From Streptosporangiales bacterium (GTDB lineage Bacteria; Actinomycetota; Actinomycetes; Streptosporangiales; WHSR01): 59,882 bases of DNA. This document shows, piece by piece, positions 1 to 8,223 of the stretch. The stretch lies in contig WHSR01000022.1 in NCBI GenBank assembly GCA_009379995.1, forward strand, positions 1 through 59,882, given 5' to 3'. A program made the translations under genes and the position numbers. The notes beneath the pieces were generated by a model. That model worked only from the letters and a program-made list of their open reading frames with translations, was not told the origin of the DNA and did not search any database. How positions within the stretch are numbered: the first letter of the stretch is position 1; each line of letters opens with the position of its first letter.

Positions 1-121
1 CCGCGCGGTCGAGGCTGTCCACGAGTTCCAGCTCGGGCCGGTATCGCAGGACGCTGCCGATACCGGCCCGGGATACCGGGTCGTCGGCGAGGATCTGTAC
101 AGGAACCCGGGCAAGGCTCAT
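1..121 (-). CDS. Response regulator, N-terminal fragment (runs off the left edge)
   Basis: Only the first 40 codons are inside the window. Starting from an ATG at 119-121 the product begins MSLARVPVQILADDPVSRAG and continues with a segment like IGSVLRYRPELELVDS. The acidic pair after the first beta strand (ILADDPV) followed by SRAGIGSVL is the normal start of a CheY-like receiver domain, in the NarL/LuxR class of response regulators, where the acidic pair helps bind Mg2+. The output domain lies outside the window, so the DNA-binding class is inferred. It lies downstream of the sigma factor gene on the same strand, with about 157 bp between them that hold no obvious gene. Confidence 0.7.
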   Translation of the reverse strand, partial: MSLARVPVQILADDPVSRAGIGSVLRYRPELELVDSLDRA

Positions 122-278
122 TGGTCGTGTTCCCTTCTGCGCCATTGTCAGACGCACGGCACTACCCGCTGTTACCGCACAGATCATGGCGATGTGCCCT
201 TAAAGTTCCCTTAGAACTTCCTTTTAGGCAGATTTCTACTTAGACGTCCCGTCTTTGGCGGGCACCGCCGTGGGGGTC

Positions 279-878
279 TCAGCGGATGTCGGTGGGCAGC
301 AGCCGAGCGAGGGACCGCACCGCGCGGTACTGGAGCGCCTTGATCGCGCCCTCGTTCTTGCCCATCACCAAGGCCGTCTCGGCGACGGACAGCCCCCGGA
401 GGAACCGCAGCACGACGCATTCCTGCTGCTCGGGCCCGAGCCGACGGACGGTCTCGAGCAGGGTCGCCGCGGTGATGGAGTCGAGGACTGCGCGTTCGGG
501 GCCCACCTCGACGCGGTCGGCGTCGAGCATCTCGGCGGTCGAGATCTCCAGCCGGAACCGGCCCGACTTGAAGTGGTCGGCGACCAGGTTGCGGGCGATG
601 GTGACGAGCCAGGCGCCGAAGTCCTTGCCCTGCCAGGTGAAGCTGGTCATGCCGCGCAGCGCGCGCAGGAACGTCTCGCTGGTCAGATCCTCGGCGAGGG
701 TGGGCGCGCCGACGCGGTAGTAGATGTAGCGGTAGACCAGTTCCACGTACCGGTCGTAGAGGCGCCCGAACGCCTCGGCGTCGCCGCCTTGGGCGCGTGT
801 GACGTCGCCGTCGACAGGGACGTCGGCGGGTTCGTCCGGCGTCGGGGTCCGTGACGCGACGGTGTCCAGGATTGCCAT
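279..878 (-). CDS. bldN: BldN-type ECF RNA polymerase sigma factor
   Basis: The product has 199 residues. Region 2 spans roughly 30-105 (AFGRLYDRYVELVYRYIYYR, then AEDLTSETFLRAL and FGAWLVTIARNLVADHFKS). Region 4 spans roughly 130-195 (LGPEQQECVVLRFLRGLSV, MGKNEGAIKALQYRAVRSL). This matches Streptomyces BldN closely in both regions. BldN controls aerial development and sporulation, for example the chaplin genes. Streptomyces BldN is made as a pro-protein with a long N-terminal extension. Here only about 28 residues precede region 2, so the pro-sequence is absent. No anti-sigma gene like rsbN is adjacent: the short gap to the next gene is filled only by the response regulator start. The neighbouring glutaredoxin-rex-hem order matches the bldN locus of Streptomyces. 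The ATG start has GGAGA upstream. Confidence 0.87.
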   Translation of the reverse strand: MAILDTVASRTPTPDEPADVPVDGDVTRAQGGDAEAFGRLYDRYVELVYRYIYYRVGAPTLAEDLTSETFLRALRGMTSFTWQGKDFGAWLVTIARNLVADHFKSGRFRLEISTAEMLDADRVEVGPERAVLDSITAATLLETVRRLGPEQQECVVLRFLRGLSVAETALVMGKNEGAIKALQYRAVRSLARLLPTDIR

Positions 879-917
879 GCAGGTCTCCGCTGGCGGGGTC
901 GAAGATGCATTGTTACG

Positions 918-929
918 TACTGATCAGTA
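918..929. promoter_or_regulatory. Perfect 12-bp palindrome in the bldN / membrane-gene divergent region
   Basis: TACTGATCAGTA is a perfect palindrome inside the longer imperfect dyad GTTACGTACTGATCAGTAAC (911-931 region). It lies about 40 bp upstream of the bldN-like start and about 65 bp before the divergent membrane gene. This is a plausible operator for either. It does not match the BldD box as I know it, and the binding protein is unknown. Confidence 0.35.
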
Positions 930-994
930 ACTTGGCAATGGGCTGGCCAGCGCGGACGCGCCTGGCCGGTTGACGAGCGCGGACGCGTCCCGCG

Positions 995-2131
995 ATGGAC
1001 AATGTCGGAATGCTCGTCGCTGCCCTGGTGGCTCTGCTCGGCACCCTGGTCGGGATCGCCGGGACCGCCGCCGCCGTCCAACGGCTGGTGGCGCAGCGAC
1101 GTGGCTACCTGCTCGCCTGGTCGTTGGCGGCCGCCTGTCTCACCGCCACCCTCGGCGCGCAGACCATCGGCTTCACGATCACCTTCCCCCCGCTGCTCTT
1201 CCGGGTGATCGAGGTAGGGGCGGCCCTGCTGGCCCCGGGTTGGATCGCGTGGGGGGCCGTCGAATACCTCGCCCGCCACCTGCCGGTGGTGTTTGCCGCC
1301 CGGCTGGTGACGGTGTCGTACTCGACAGTTGCCGGGGTCGTCCTCGCGGTCGACCCGCTGCGGCGGCTGCCGCGCGGCGGCGAGGTGCCGGACGCCGCGG
1401 ATCTGTACTTCCCGTTCCCACTGCTGCTGCTCGCGATCTGGCAGGCGACGGCGATGTTCACGGTCTTCGTCGCGCTGGTGGTTGCGGCGCTGCGGACCCG
1501 TAACCGGGATGACCGACCGGTTGATCGTTTCGCCTGCGCGCTGCTGGTGGGCTTGGCGGGGCTGTGCGTGGTAGCGGCCACCCGGCCGGGCTTCATCGCC
1601 TTTCCGCCGCTGGTGTACCCGGTGCTGCTGGGTTTCGCCGTCGCCCTGCTGTGGGCCGGGCTGACGCGTGCGAAGGTGCCGCCGGCCCGGGAGACCTCGC
1701 CGTTCGGCCGCGCCGAGGAGCAGCCCCGGACCCGGCCCCGGACCCGGCCCCGGACCCGGCCCCGCAAGGAGGCGCCGGAGCCGCCGGAGCCGCCGCCTCC
1801 GCCGCCGGGACCGGCCGCCGAGCCGTACGGGCTCATCGCGATCTTCACCCTCGTCGACGGGGCGGACGGAGCCTTCGACCGGTTGACCGAGCGAACCGTG
1901 CGGGCGGTACGGGAGTACGAACCGAACACTCTCGTCTACACCTGCCATACCGTCTCGGGAATGCCCCAGCAGCGGATCTTCTACGAGCTGTACCGGGACC
2001 GGCAGGCCTACGAGGAGCACCAGCAGCAGCCGTACCTGCGCGAGTTCCTCGTCGAGCGCCGACCCTACGTGCTCGCCACCAACTTCATCGAGCTCAAGCT
2101 CAACGCGGCCGCCGACCTCCCGGAGCCCTAA
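995..2131 (+). CDS. Seven-helix-like membrane protein fused to a C-terminal ABM-type domain
   Basis: The 378-residue product has an N-terminal half with about seven hydrophobic segments between residues 5 and 225 (for example MLVAALVALLGTLVGIAG, LLLLAIWQATAMFTVFVALV and LVYPVLLGFAVALLWAG). A linker of about 50 residues follows, first RTRPRTRPRTRPR and then a run of Pro/Glu. The C-terminal 100 residues resemble an antibiotic-biosynthesis-monooxygenase (ABM, dimeric alpha/beta barrel) domain: IAIFTLVDGADGAFDRLTER, then EPNTLVYTCHTV, FYELYRDRQAYEEHQQQPYL. The ABM fold would be cytoplasmic if the membrane part has seven helices with an outside N-terminus. ABM domains may act in quinone or haem oxidation or simply in ligand binding, and no role can be assigned here. 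The gene ends just before the glutaredoxin gene. Confidence 0.7.
   Translation: MDNVGMLVAALVALLGTLVGIAGTAAAVQRLVAQRRGYLLAWSLAAACLTATLGAQTIGFTITFPPLLFRVIEVGAALLAPGWIAWGAVEYLARHLPVVFAARLVTVSYSTVAGVVLAVDPLRRLPRGGEVPDAADLYFPFPLLLLAIWQATAMFTVFVALVVAALRTRNRDDRPVDRFACALLVGLAGLCVVAATRPGFIAFPPLVYPVLLGFAVALLWAGLTRAKVPPARETSPFGRAEEQPRTRPRTRPRTRPRKEAPEPPEPPPPPPGPAAEPYGLIAIFTLVDGADGAFDRLTERTVRAVREYEPNTLVYTCHTVSGMPQQRIFYELYRDRQAYEEHQQQPYLREFLVERRPYVLATNFIELKLNAAADLPEP
1724..1759. repeat. Three perfect tandem copies of a 12-bp unit in the linker of the membrane-ABM gene
   Basis: CCCCGGACCCGG is repeated three times without mismatch and encodes the alternating Arg-Thr-Arg-Pro linker. It is in frame (12 bp), so copy-number change would only alter linker length. 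Such a G+C-rich direct repeat is a likely slippage site. Confidence 0.85.
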
Positions 2132-2140
2132 CCTTTGCCC

Positions 2141-2410
2141 ATGGCCGCACGCGACCATCGGATCACCCTGCTGAGCAAGCCCGGATGCCACCTGTGCGAC
2201 GAGGCCCGTGCCGTGATCGAGCGGGTGGCGGACGAGCTCGGGGTGGCCTGGGAGGAGCGTGACATCACCGCCTCCGCCGAGGAGACCGAGGCGTACTGGG
2301 ACAAGATCCCGGTGACTCTGGTCGACGGCGTGGTGCACGACTTCTGGCGGGTGTCCGAGAAGCGGCTGCGCGAGGCCCTCCGTTCCCGGCCTCCCCACGA
2401 GCATCGCTAG
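2141..2410 (+). CDS. Glutaredoxin-like (DUF836) thiol-disulfide protein
   Basis: This is an 89-residue protein starting at ATG 2141, with MAARDHRITLLSKPG. A TTG two codons upstream is a less likely start. The first strand ITLLSKPGCHLCDEA carries a CxxC pair (C16, C19), as in the glutaredoxin/DUF836 family. The cis-Pro segment DKIPVTLVDGVVH completes the thioredoxin-like fold. At 89 residues it is a complete single domain. It lies between the membrane-ABM gene and rex, as in the corresponding Streptomyces locus. Its function there is unproven and is probably cytoplasmic thiol exchange. Confidence 0.8.
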   Translation: MAARDHRITLLSKPGCHLCDEARAVIERVADELGVAWEERDITASAEETEAYWDKIPVTLVDGVVHDFWRVSEKRLREALRSRPPHEHR

Positions 2411-2419
2411 CAGCCGACT

Positions 2420-2437
2420 TTGTGCGTACGTTCACAA
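2420..2437. promoter_or_regulatory. Rex operator (ROP) in front of rex-hemACD
   Basis: TTGTGCGTACGTTCACAA matches the actinobacterial Rex operator (TTGTG-N8-CACAA, dyad symmetric). It starts 10 bp after the glutaredoxin stop and about 100 bp before the chosen rex start. Autoregulation of the rex-hemACD transcript by Rex is known in Streptomyces coelicolor. Here it is inferred from the site. Confidence 0.85.
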
Positions 2438-2535
2438 AGGCGTAACCTGCAGTGGCGAGTCCGTGCGGACACGACACGTTGTGTCGCGGAAGCACAGAGA
2501 AAGCATCTTGTCCACTGCGAGGAGCATCGGCCCAC

Positions 2536-3342
2536 GTGAGCCGTACCCAACGTTCGCAGCTCCGCCCGCCGCGGCCGGGCATCCGCGGCCGCGGCATCCC
2601 CGAGGCGACAGTGGCGCGGCTGCCGCTGTACCTGCGCGCGCTGCACGCTCTCGCCGAGCGCGGGGTAGCCACCGTTTCCTCGGAGGAACTCGCGGCCGCC
2701 GCCGGGGTGAACTCGGCAAAGCTACGCAAGGACCTGTCCCACCTGGGGTCGTACGGGACCCGCGGGGTCGGCTACGAGGTGCAGTACCTCGTGTACCAGA
2801 TCTCGCGTGAGCTCGGCCTCACCCAGGACTGGGCGGTCGCCATCGTCGGCATCGGCAACCTCGGCCGTGCGCTCGCCCACTACGGCGGCTTCGCCTCCCG
2901 GGGGTTCCGCATCGCCGCGCTGCTGGACGCCGCACCGGGGGTCGTCGGCCAGACCATCGCCGGGATCACCGTCGAGCCCATCGACGACCTGGAGCGGGTG
3001 ATCAAGGAGCAGGGGGTGTCCATCGCGGTGCTGGCGACCCCCGCGGGCCCCGCGCAGTTGGTGTGCGACCGGCTGGTCGCGGCCGGCGTGACCAGCGTGC
3101 TCAACTTCGCCCCGGTGGTGCTGTCGGTGGCCGAGGGCGTACACGTCCGCAAGGTCGACCTCTCCATCGAACTGCAGATCCTGGCCTTCCACGAGCAGCG
3201 CAAGTCCGGCGGCACGGTGATGGACGCCGAACGGCTGGTCCGTGAGCTCGACGCCGTCGACGCCGTCGACGCCGTGGACGCAACGGAGGCGGCAGGAGAG
3301 GCGGCCGAGGCGGCCGAGGCGATGGAGGGCATGAGACAGTGA
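2536..3342 (+). CDS. rex: Redox-sensing transcriptional repressor Rex
   Basis: Rex binds DNA when NADH/NAD+ is low and is released by NADH. The chosen GTG start at 2536 gives a 268-residue protein beginning VSRTQRSQLRPP. A frame open 28 codons further upstream (from 2452) has no family resemblance there. The N-terminal winged helix (about 20-80) contains IPEATVARLPLYLRALHAL, SSEELAAAAGVNSAKLRKDL and GSYGTRGVGYEV. The Rossmann NADH-binding domain follows (VAIVGIGNLGRALAHYGGF), then SIELQILAFHEQRK near the end. The C-terminus ends in a low-complexity Asp-Ala-Val tail encoded by 9-bp repeats (from about 3250). It overlaps hemA by 4 bp (GTGA), so rex and the haem genes are surely co-transcribed. 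Confidence 0.95.
   Translation: MSRTQRSQLRPPRPGIRGRGIPEATVARLPLYLRALHALAERGVATVSSEELAAAAGVNSAKLRKDLSHLGSYGTRGVGYEVQYLVYQISRELGLTQDWAVAIVGIGNLGRALAHYGGFASRGFRIAALLDAAPGVVGQTIAGITVEPIDDLERVIKEQGVSIAVLATPAGPAQLVCDRLVAAGVTSVLNFAPVVLSVAEGVHVRKVDLSIELQILAFHEQRKSGGTVMDAERLVRELDAVDAVDAVDATEAAGEAAEAAEAMEGMRQ
3250..3276. repeat. 9-bp tandem repeat at the rex 3' end
   Basis: Three copies of GACGCCGTC (the last with one change) encode the Asp-Ala-Val tail of Rex. They are in frame and lie outside the conserved domains. Confidence 0.7.
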
Positions 3343-4655
3343 GCGTCCTCGTCGTCGGGTTGAGCCACCGCAGCGCCCCCGTGCCGCTGCTGGAGCGGGC
3401 GGCAGTGAGCGGCGACGCCCTGACCAAGCTGCTTCGCGATACCTACCAGGCCCGGCACGTCGCCGAGGCGATGGTGGTCTCCACCTGTAACCGGGTCGAG
3501 ATCTACGCCGAGGTCGACAAGTTCCACGGCGGCGTTTCCTCGGTGTCCGAGCTGTTCGCCCGCTACTCCGAGGTCGGGCTCGACCGGCTCGCCCAGCACC
3601 TCTACGTGCACTACGAGGACCGGGCGGTGCAGCACCTGTTCGCCGTCGTCTGCGGGCTCGACTCGATGGTCGTGGGGGAGAGCCAGATCCTCGGCCAGGT
3701 ACGCTCCGCGCTGCGCCTCGCCCAGCACGAGCACACGGTTGGCCGGGCCCTCAACGAGTTCGTCCAGCATGCCCTGCGGGTCGGCAAGCGCGCTCACACC
3801 GAGACCGGCATCGACCGGGCCGGACTCACGCTGGTGAGCGTGGGGCTCGAGGCCGCGGAGCGGCGACTCGACACCCTGTCCGGACGACGGGCGCTCGTCG
3901 TCGGGGCCGGCTCGATGAGCGCGCTGGCCGCGACCACGCTCGCCCGCACCGACGCGGCGGAGATCACCGTCGCCAACCGTACGTACGGGCGGGCCAAACG
4001 ACTGGCCGCGAGCGTGAACGGTCGCGCGGTGCCGATGGAGCAGCTGGCCGACGCGCTCGCCGAGGCCGACCTGGTGGTGTCGTGCACCGGCGCGACCGGC
4101 CTGGTCATCCGGGCGGACCTGGTCGCCGCCGCGGCCGAGATCCGTCGCGGCAGGCCGCTACACGTGCTGGACCTCGCGCTGCCGCGCGACGTGGATCCGG
4201 CAGTTCGTGACCTACCCGGCGTCACCCTCACTAACCTGGAGGAGCTCGGCGACGAGGCAGGAGGGCCCGAGCACACCGCCTCCGTCGAGGCGGTACGGCG
4301 AATCGTGGCCGAGGAGGTTGCCGCCTTCCTCAGTGACGCGCGTGCCGCCCGGGTAGCGCCCACGGTGGTGGCGCTGCGGAGCAGGGCGGCCGAGGTCGTC
4401 GAGGCCGAGTTGGCCCGGCTCGCCGGGCGGCTGCCGGAGATCGACGGCCGGTCGCGGGAGGAGATCGCGCGCTCGATGCGCCGGGTAGTGGACAAGCTGC
4501 TGCACGCTCCCACCGTGCGGGTGAAGGAGCTGGCGGGTGCGCCGGGCGGCGACTCCTACGCCGCGGCGCTGCGCGAGCTCTTCGACTTGGACCCGAAGGC
4601 GCCCGAGGCGGTGGCCAGCGCCGACGTAACCGTGGAGGAAGAAGAGACCGCATGA
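3339..4655 (+). CDS. hemA: Glutamyl-tRNA reductase
   Basis: This NADPH-dependent enzyme reduces glutamyl-tRNA(Glu) to glutamate-1-semialdehyde, the first committed step of C5 tetrapyrrole synthesis. The 438-residue product has the catalytic cysteine at position 50 in VVSTCNRVEIYAE, the motif GLDSMVVGESQILGQV, a Rossmann domain starting near ALVVGAGSMSALAA, and the C-terminal helical dimerisation region. The GTG start overlaps the rex stop by 4 bp and the gene overlaps hemC by 4 bp. Control by Rex through the upstream operator is likely. Length and motifs are normal. Confidence 0.97.
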   Translation: MSVLVVGLSHRSAPVPLLERAAVSGDALTKLLRDTYQARHVAEAMVVSTCNRVEIYAEVDKFHGGVSSVSELFARYSEVGLDRLAQHLYVHYEDRAVQHLFAVVCGLDSMVVGESQILGQVRSALRLAQHEHTVGRALNEFVQHALRVGKRAHTETGIDRAGLTLVSVGLEAAERRLDTLSGRRALVVGAGSMSALAATTLARTDAAEITVANRTYGRAKRLAASVNGRAVPMEQLADALAEADLVVSCTGATGLVIRADLVAAAAEIRRGRPLHVLDLALPRDVDPAVRDLPGVTLTNLEELGDEAGGPEHTASVEAVRRIVAEEVAAFLSDARAARVAPTVVALRSRAAEVVEAELARLAGRLPEIDGRSREEIARSMRRVVDKLLHAPTVRVKELAGAPGGDSYAAALRELFDLDPKAPEAVASADVTVEEEETA

Positions 4656-5581
4656 CCAGGGTTCTCCGCCTCGGCACGCGCAAGAGCGCGCTGGCCCGTG
4701 CGCAGGCGCAGACGGTTGCCGACGGAATCACCGAGCGCACCGGCCAGCCGGTCGAGCTGGTGGGCGTCACCACCTACGGTGACGTTGCCCGTGCCCCTCT
4801 GGCCCAGCTCAGCCAGATCGGCGGCACCGGCGTGTTCGTGAGTGCACTGCGCGAGCGGCTGCTCGCGGGCGAGATCGACCTGGCCGTGCACTCGCTCAAG
4901 GACCTGCCCACCGCGGGTGAGCCCGGCCTCGTGGTCGCGGCCGTACCGCCCCGCGAGGACCCGCGGGACGTGCTGGTCGCGGGAGGCGGCCGGAAGCTCG
5001 CCGACCTGCCTCCGGGCGCCCGGGTGGGCACCGGATCGCCGCGAAGAGCTGCCCAGCTGCTGATGCTCCGCCCCGACCTCGAGGTAGTGCCGATCCGCGG
5101 CAACGCCGACACCCGGCTCGGCAAGGTCACCTCCGGCGAGTTCGACGCCGTGGTGCTCGCCCACGCCGGCCTCGCCCGCCTCGCCAGGCTGGATGCCGTC
5201 ACCGAGGTCTTCGAGCCCGAGCAGATGCTGCCCGCTCCGGGACAGGGGGCGCTGGCCGCGGAATGCCGTGCCGACGACACATCCACCGTGTCGGCGCTCG
5301 GCGTCCTCGACGATGCCGGTACCCGTGCCGCGGTGACCGCCGAGCGCGCCCTGCTCGCAGCGCTCGAGGCCGGTTGCTCCGCCCCGGTGGGCGCGCACGC
5401 CGACCTGGCCGGTCCGGGCAAACTCGATCTCTGCGCCGCCGTCTTGGCCCTCGACGGTTCCGCCAGCGTACGGCTATCCGCTGCCGGCTCCCCTGACGAG
5501 GCGGAGGGCCTCGGCCGCCGTCTCGCGGCCGACCTGCTCGCCAAGGGAGCCGCCGCATTGATGGGGGGGCACGTGCATTGA
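4652..5581 (+). CDS. hemC: Hydroxymethylbilane synthase (porphobilinogen deaminase)
   Basis: This enzyme joins four porphobilinogens into hydroxymethylbilane. The 309-residue protein begins with LRLGTRKSALARAQAQ and has VHSLKDLPT, the phosphate/substrate loop GTGSPRRAAQL and IRGNADTRLGK. The cysteine that carries the dipyrromethane cofactor is C242 in LEAGCSAPVGA. It starts within the hemA stop (ATGA) and its own stop overlaps the next gene's TTG start (TTGA). It is a complete gene. Confidence 0.97.
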   Translation: MTRVLRLGTRKSALARAQAQTVADGITERTGQPVELVGVTTYGDVARAPLAQLSQIGGTGVFVSALRERLLAGEIDLAVHSLKDLPTAGEPGLVVAAVPPREDPRDVLVAGGGRKLADLPPGARVGTGSPRRAAQLLMLRPDLEVVPIRGNADTRLGKVTSGEFDAVVLAHAGLARLARLDAVTEVFEPEQMLPAPGQGALAAECRADDTSTVSALGVLDDAGTRAAVTAERALLAALEAGCSAPVGAHADLAGPGKLDLCAAVLALDGSASVRLSAAGSPDEAEGLGRRLAADLLAKGAAALMGGHVH

Positions 5582-7179
5582 ACCCCATTACCAGTACGGG
5601 GTCCGGATCGTGCGGGGGCGTCGCGTTCGTCGGCGCCGGCCCCGGCGACGAGAACCTGCTCACCCTGCGTGGGGCGCATCTGCTCGCCCTGGCCGACGTC
5701 GTGGTGGTCGGCGGCTTCGCCGCCGAGCCGTTCCTGCGGCACTGCGGCCCCGACGTCGAGGTGGTCGACGCCGCCGACCTGGAGCCGGCCGAGCGGGACA
5801 CGCTGGTGACGGCGGCGGCCAAGGACGGCAAGTTCGTCGTCCGGCTGTTCGCAGGCGACCCTGGCCTGTTCTGCCGGGTGACCGAGGAGGCGGCCGCCTG
5901 CGCGCAGGCAGGTGTCCCGTTCGAGATCGTCCCCGGTGTCTCGTCGGCCGTCGCCGTGCCGGAGTACGCCGGGATCCCGCTGGGCTCGGCGCGTTCGGGG
6001 GGCGTCCGGGTCGTCGACGCCGGGTACGCGGACTGGTCGGCGATCGCGGCCGGGGGCGCTTCCGGGAGCGAGACCCTGGTGATCCTGGGCGGCGAGGAGT
6101 CGTTCGGCGAGATGGTCAAGGCCCTAGTGGCCGGCGGCCGGCCGGAGGACACCCCCGTCGCGGTGACCAGCCGGGGTACGACCACCGAGCAGGCGACGGT
6201 CGTGTCGACGCTCGGCCGGCTGTCCGCCGACGTCAAGTCGGCGGGAGGGGTGTCGGCGCCCGCCGTCACGGTGGTCGGCGACGTCGTGTCGACCCGGGAG
6301 GACCTTTCCTGGTTCGAGACCAAGCCGCTGTTCGGCTGGCAAGTCCTGGTGCCGCGGACCAAGGAGCAGTCGGCATCGCTGTCCGATCAGCTCCGGTCGT
6401 ACGGTGCCGTGCCCGAGCTGGTACCGACGATCTCGGTGGAGCCGCCGCGTACCCCGCAGCAGATGGAGCGCGCGGTGCGGGGCCTGGTCACCGGCCGGTA
6501 CCAGTGGGTCGCGTTCACCTCGGCCAACGCCGTCAGGGCGGTGCGGGAGAAGTTCGAGGAGTACGGCCTGGACGCGCGCGCCTTCGCCGGGGTCAAGCTG
6601 GCAGCGGTGGGCGAGCAGACCGCGGCGGCGCTGCGGGCCTTCGGGGTGCGGCCCGACCTGGTGCCGGCCCGACAGCAGTCCAGCGAGGGGTTGCTCGAGG
6701 TCTGGCCGCCGTACGACGCCACGCTCGACCCGATCGACAGGGTGCTGCTGCCCCGGGCCGACATCGCTACCGACACGCTGGTGGCCGGCCTGCAGAAGCT
6801 GGGGTGGGAGGTCGACGACGTCACCGCCTACCGGACGGTGCGCGCGGCGCCGCCACCGGCGCCGACCCGCGAGGCCATCAAGGGCGGCGGGTTCGACGCG
6901 GTGCTGTTCACGTCCTCCTCCACCGTCCGTAACCTGGTGGGCATCGCCGGCAAGCCGCACCCGGTGACGGTGATCGCGGTGATCGGCCCGCAGACGGCAC
7001 GTACCGCCGAGGAGTACGGGCTGCGGGTGGACGTGAAGGCGCCCAAGGCGTCGGTAACCGCCCTCGCCGCGGCGCTGGCGGAGTACGGTGCTGACCAACG
7101 GGCCGCCGCCCTCCGGGCCGGCGAGCCGGTGCTACGTCCCAGCGCACGTCGCCGCGGAGCACGGCGGCGCGTCAAGTAG
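5578..7179 (+). CDS. hemD: Fused uroporphyrinogen-III C-methyltransferase / uroporphyrinogen-III synthase
   Basis: This 533-residue two-domain protein has an N-terminal SAM-dependent tetrapyrrole methylase part (about 10-245) with VAFVGAGPGDENLLTLRG, FAGDPGLFCRV and EIVPGVSSAVAVPEYAGIP. The HemD part is at about 255-515, with LVPRTKEQSASLSDQL, YQWVAFTSANAVRAVREKF and DAVLFTSSSTVRNLVG. The HemD domain closes hydroxymethylbilane to uroporphyrinogen III. The methylase domain would start the sirohaem/B12 branch. Such fusions are usual in actinobacteria. The start codon is a rare TTG, supported by the TTGA overlap with hemC. The methylase may be functionally degenerate, because some fused versions lack activity. 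Confidence 0.93.
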   Translation: MNPITSTGSGSCGGVAFVGAGPGDENLLTLRGAHLLALADVVVVGGFAAEPFLRHCGPDVEVVDAADLEPAERDTLVTAAAKDGKFVVRLFAGDPGLFCRVTEEAAACAQAGVPFEIVPGVSSAVAVPEYAGIPLGSARSGGVRVVDAGYADWSAIAAGGASGSETLVILGGEESFGEMVKALVAGGRPEDTPVAVTSRGTTTEQATVVSTLGRLSADVKSAGGVSAPAVTVVGDVVSTREDLSWFETKPLFGWQVLVPRTKEQSASLSDQLRSYGAVPELVPTISVEPPRTPQQMERAVRGLVTGRYQWVAFTSANAVRAVREKFEEYGLDARAFAGVKLAAVGEQTAAALRAFGVRPDLVPARQQSSEGLLEVWPPYDATLDPIDRVLLPRADIATDTLVAGLQKLGWEVDDVTAYRTVRAAPPPAPTREAIKGGGFDAVLFTSSSTVRNLVGIAGKPHPVTVIAVIGPQTARTAEEYGLRVDVKAPKASVTALAAALAEYGADQRAAALRAGEPVLRPSARRRGARRRVK

Positions 7180-7206
7180 GCGCACAAACCAACGGAGGTC
7201 GGTGAG

Positions 7207-8199
7207 ATGAGCACCTTCCCGGTGAGCCGGCCGCGAAGGCTGCGGCGCACCGCCGCGCTGCGCCGGCTCGCCGCGGAGACGGCACTGCACCCGAGCGATC
7301 TGGTGCTGCCGATGTTCGTCAAGGAGGGCCCTACTGGCGGCCGGGCGGAGCCGGAGCCCGTACCGTCGATGCCCGGCGTGGTCCAGCACACCCGCGACTC
7401 GCTCCGCAAGGCCGCGCACGAGGCGGCCGACGCCGGCGTTGGCGGGATCATTCTCTTCGGCATACCGGCGGTCAAGGACGGCCGCGGCTCGGCCGCCGAC
7501 GACCCGGACGGGATCGTGCAGCGGGCGCTGCGCGACCTGGCCGCCGACGTCGGCGACGCCACTGTCGTCATGGCCGATCTGTGCCTGGACGAGTACACCG
7601 ACCACGGGCACTGCGGCATGCTTACCGCCGACGGCTCGGTTGACAACGACGCCACGCTGCGGCGGTACGGGCGGATCGCCGTCGCCCAGGCGGAGGCCGG
7701 CGCGCACGTCGTGGCGCCGAGCGGGATGATGGACGGCCAGGTCGGCGCGATCCGCTCGGCCCTCGACGAGGCGGGCCATGGCTCCGTCGTGATCCTCGCG
7801 TACTCGGCCAAGTACTCCTCGGCGTTCTACGGCCCGTTCCGGGACGCCGCCGAGTGCGCACCGAGGTTCGGTGACCGTTCCGGCTACCAACAGGACCCGG
7901 CCAACTCCGACGAGGCGCTGCGCGAGGTGCTGCTCGACCTCGGCGAGGGTGCCGACATGGTGATGGTGAAGCCGGCCATGGCCTACCTGGACGTGGTCCG
8001 GCGGGTGGCCGACGCGGTACACGTTCCGGTCGGCGCGTACCAGGTGAGCGGCGAGTACGCGATGGTGGAGGCGGCGGCGGCGAACGGCTGGCTGGACCGC
8101 GACCGCGTCATCATGGAGACGCTCACCGGGATACGGCGGGCCGGCGCGGATTTCGTACTCACGTATTGGGCGGCGGAAGTGGCGAGCCGCCTGCGCTGA
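7207..8199 (+). CDS. hemB: Delta-aminolevulinic acid dehydratase (porphobilinogen synthase)
   Basis: This enzyme condenses two aminolevulinates to porphobilinogen. The 330-residue protein carries Schiff-base lysines K202 ([15 protein letters not shown]) and K255 ([10 protein letters not shown]). The metal-site region reads [14 protein letters not shown], with cysteines at C126 and C136 in the segment that separates Zn- from Mg-type enzymes. It follows hemD after 27 bp, with GGAGGTCGGTGAG before the ATG. It belongs with the rex-hem group although it is not overlapping. Confidence 0.97.
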   Translation: MSTFPVSRPRRLRRTAALRRLAAETALHPSDLVLPMFVKEGPTGGRAEPEPVPSMPGVVQHTRDSLRKAAHEAADAGVGGIILFGIPAVKDGRGSAADDPDGIVQRALRDLAADVGDATVVMADLCLDEYTDHGHCGMLTADGSVDNDATLRRYGRIAVAQAEAGAHVVAPSGMMDGQVGAIRSALDEAGHGSVVILAYSAKYSSAFYGPFRDAAECAPRFGDRSGYQQDPANSDEALREVLLDLGEGADMVMVKPAMAYLDVVRRVADAVHVPVGAYQVSGEYAMVEAAAANGWLDRDRVIMETLTGIRRAGADFVLTYWAAEVASRLR

Positions 8200-8223
8200 C
8201 GGTTAGAGGGGGGAGGGCGCCCG

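Noticed and set aside
683..2404. Long minus-strand frame across the membrane-ABM gene
   Set aside because: It overlaps the sigma factor in another frame and lacks recognisable domains; the plus-strand gene shows clear helices and an ABM fold.
2452..2535. Upstream start for Rex
   Set aside because: It would add 28 residues not seen in Rex proteins and begin just after the Rex operator; GTG 2536 gives the family start.
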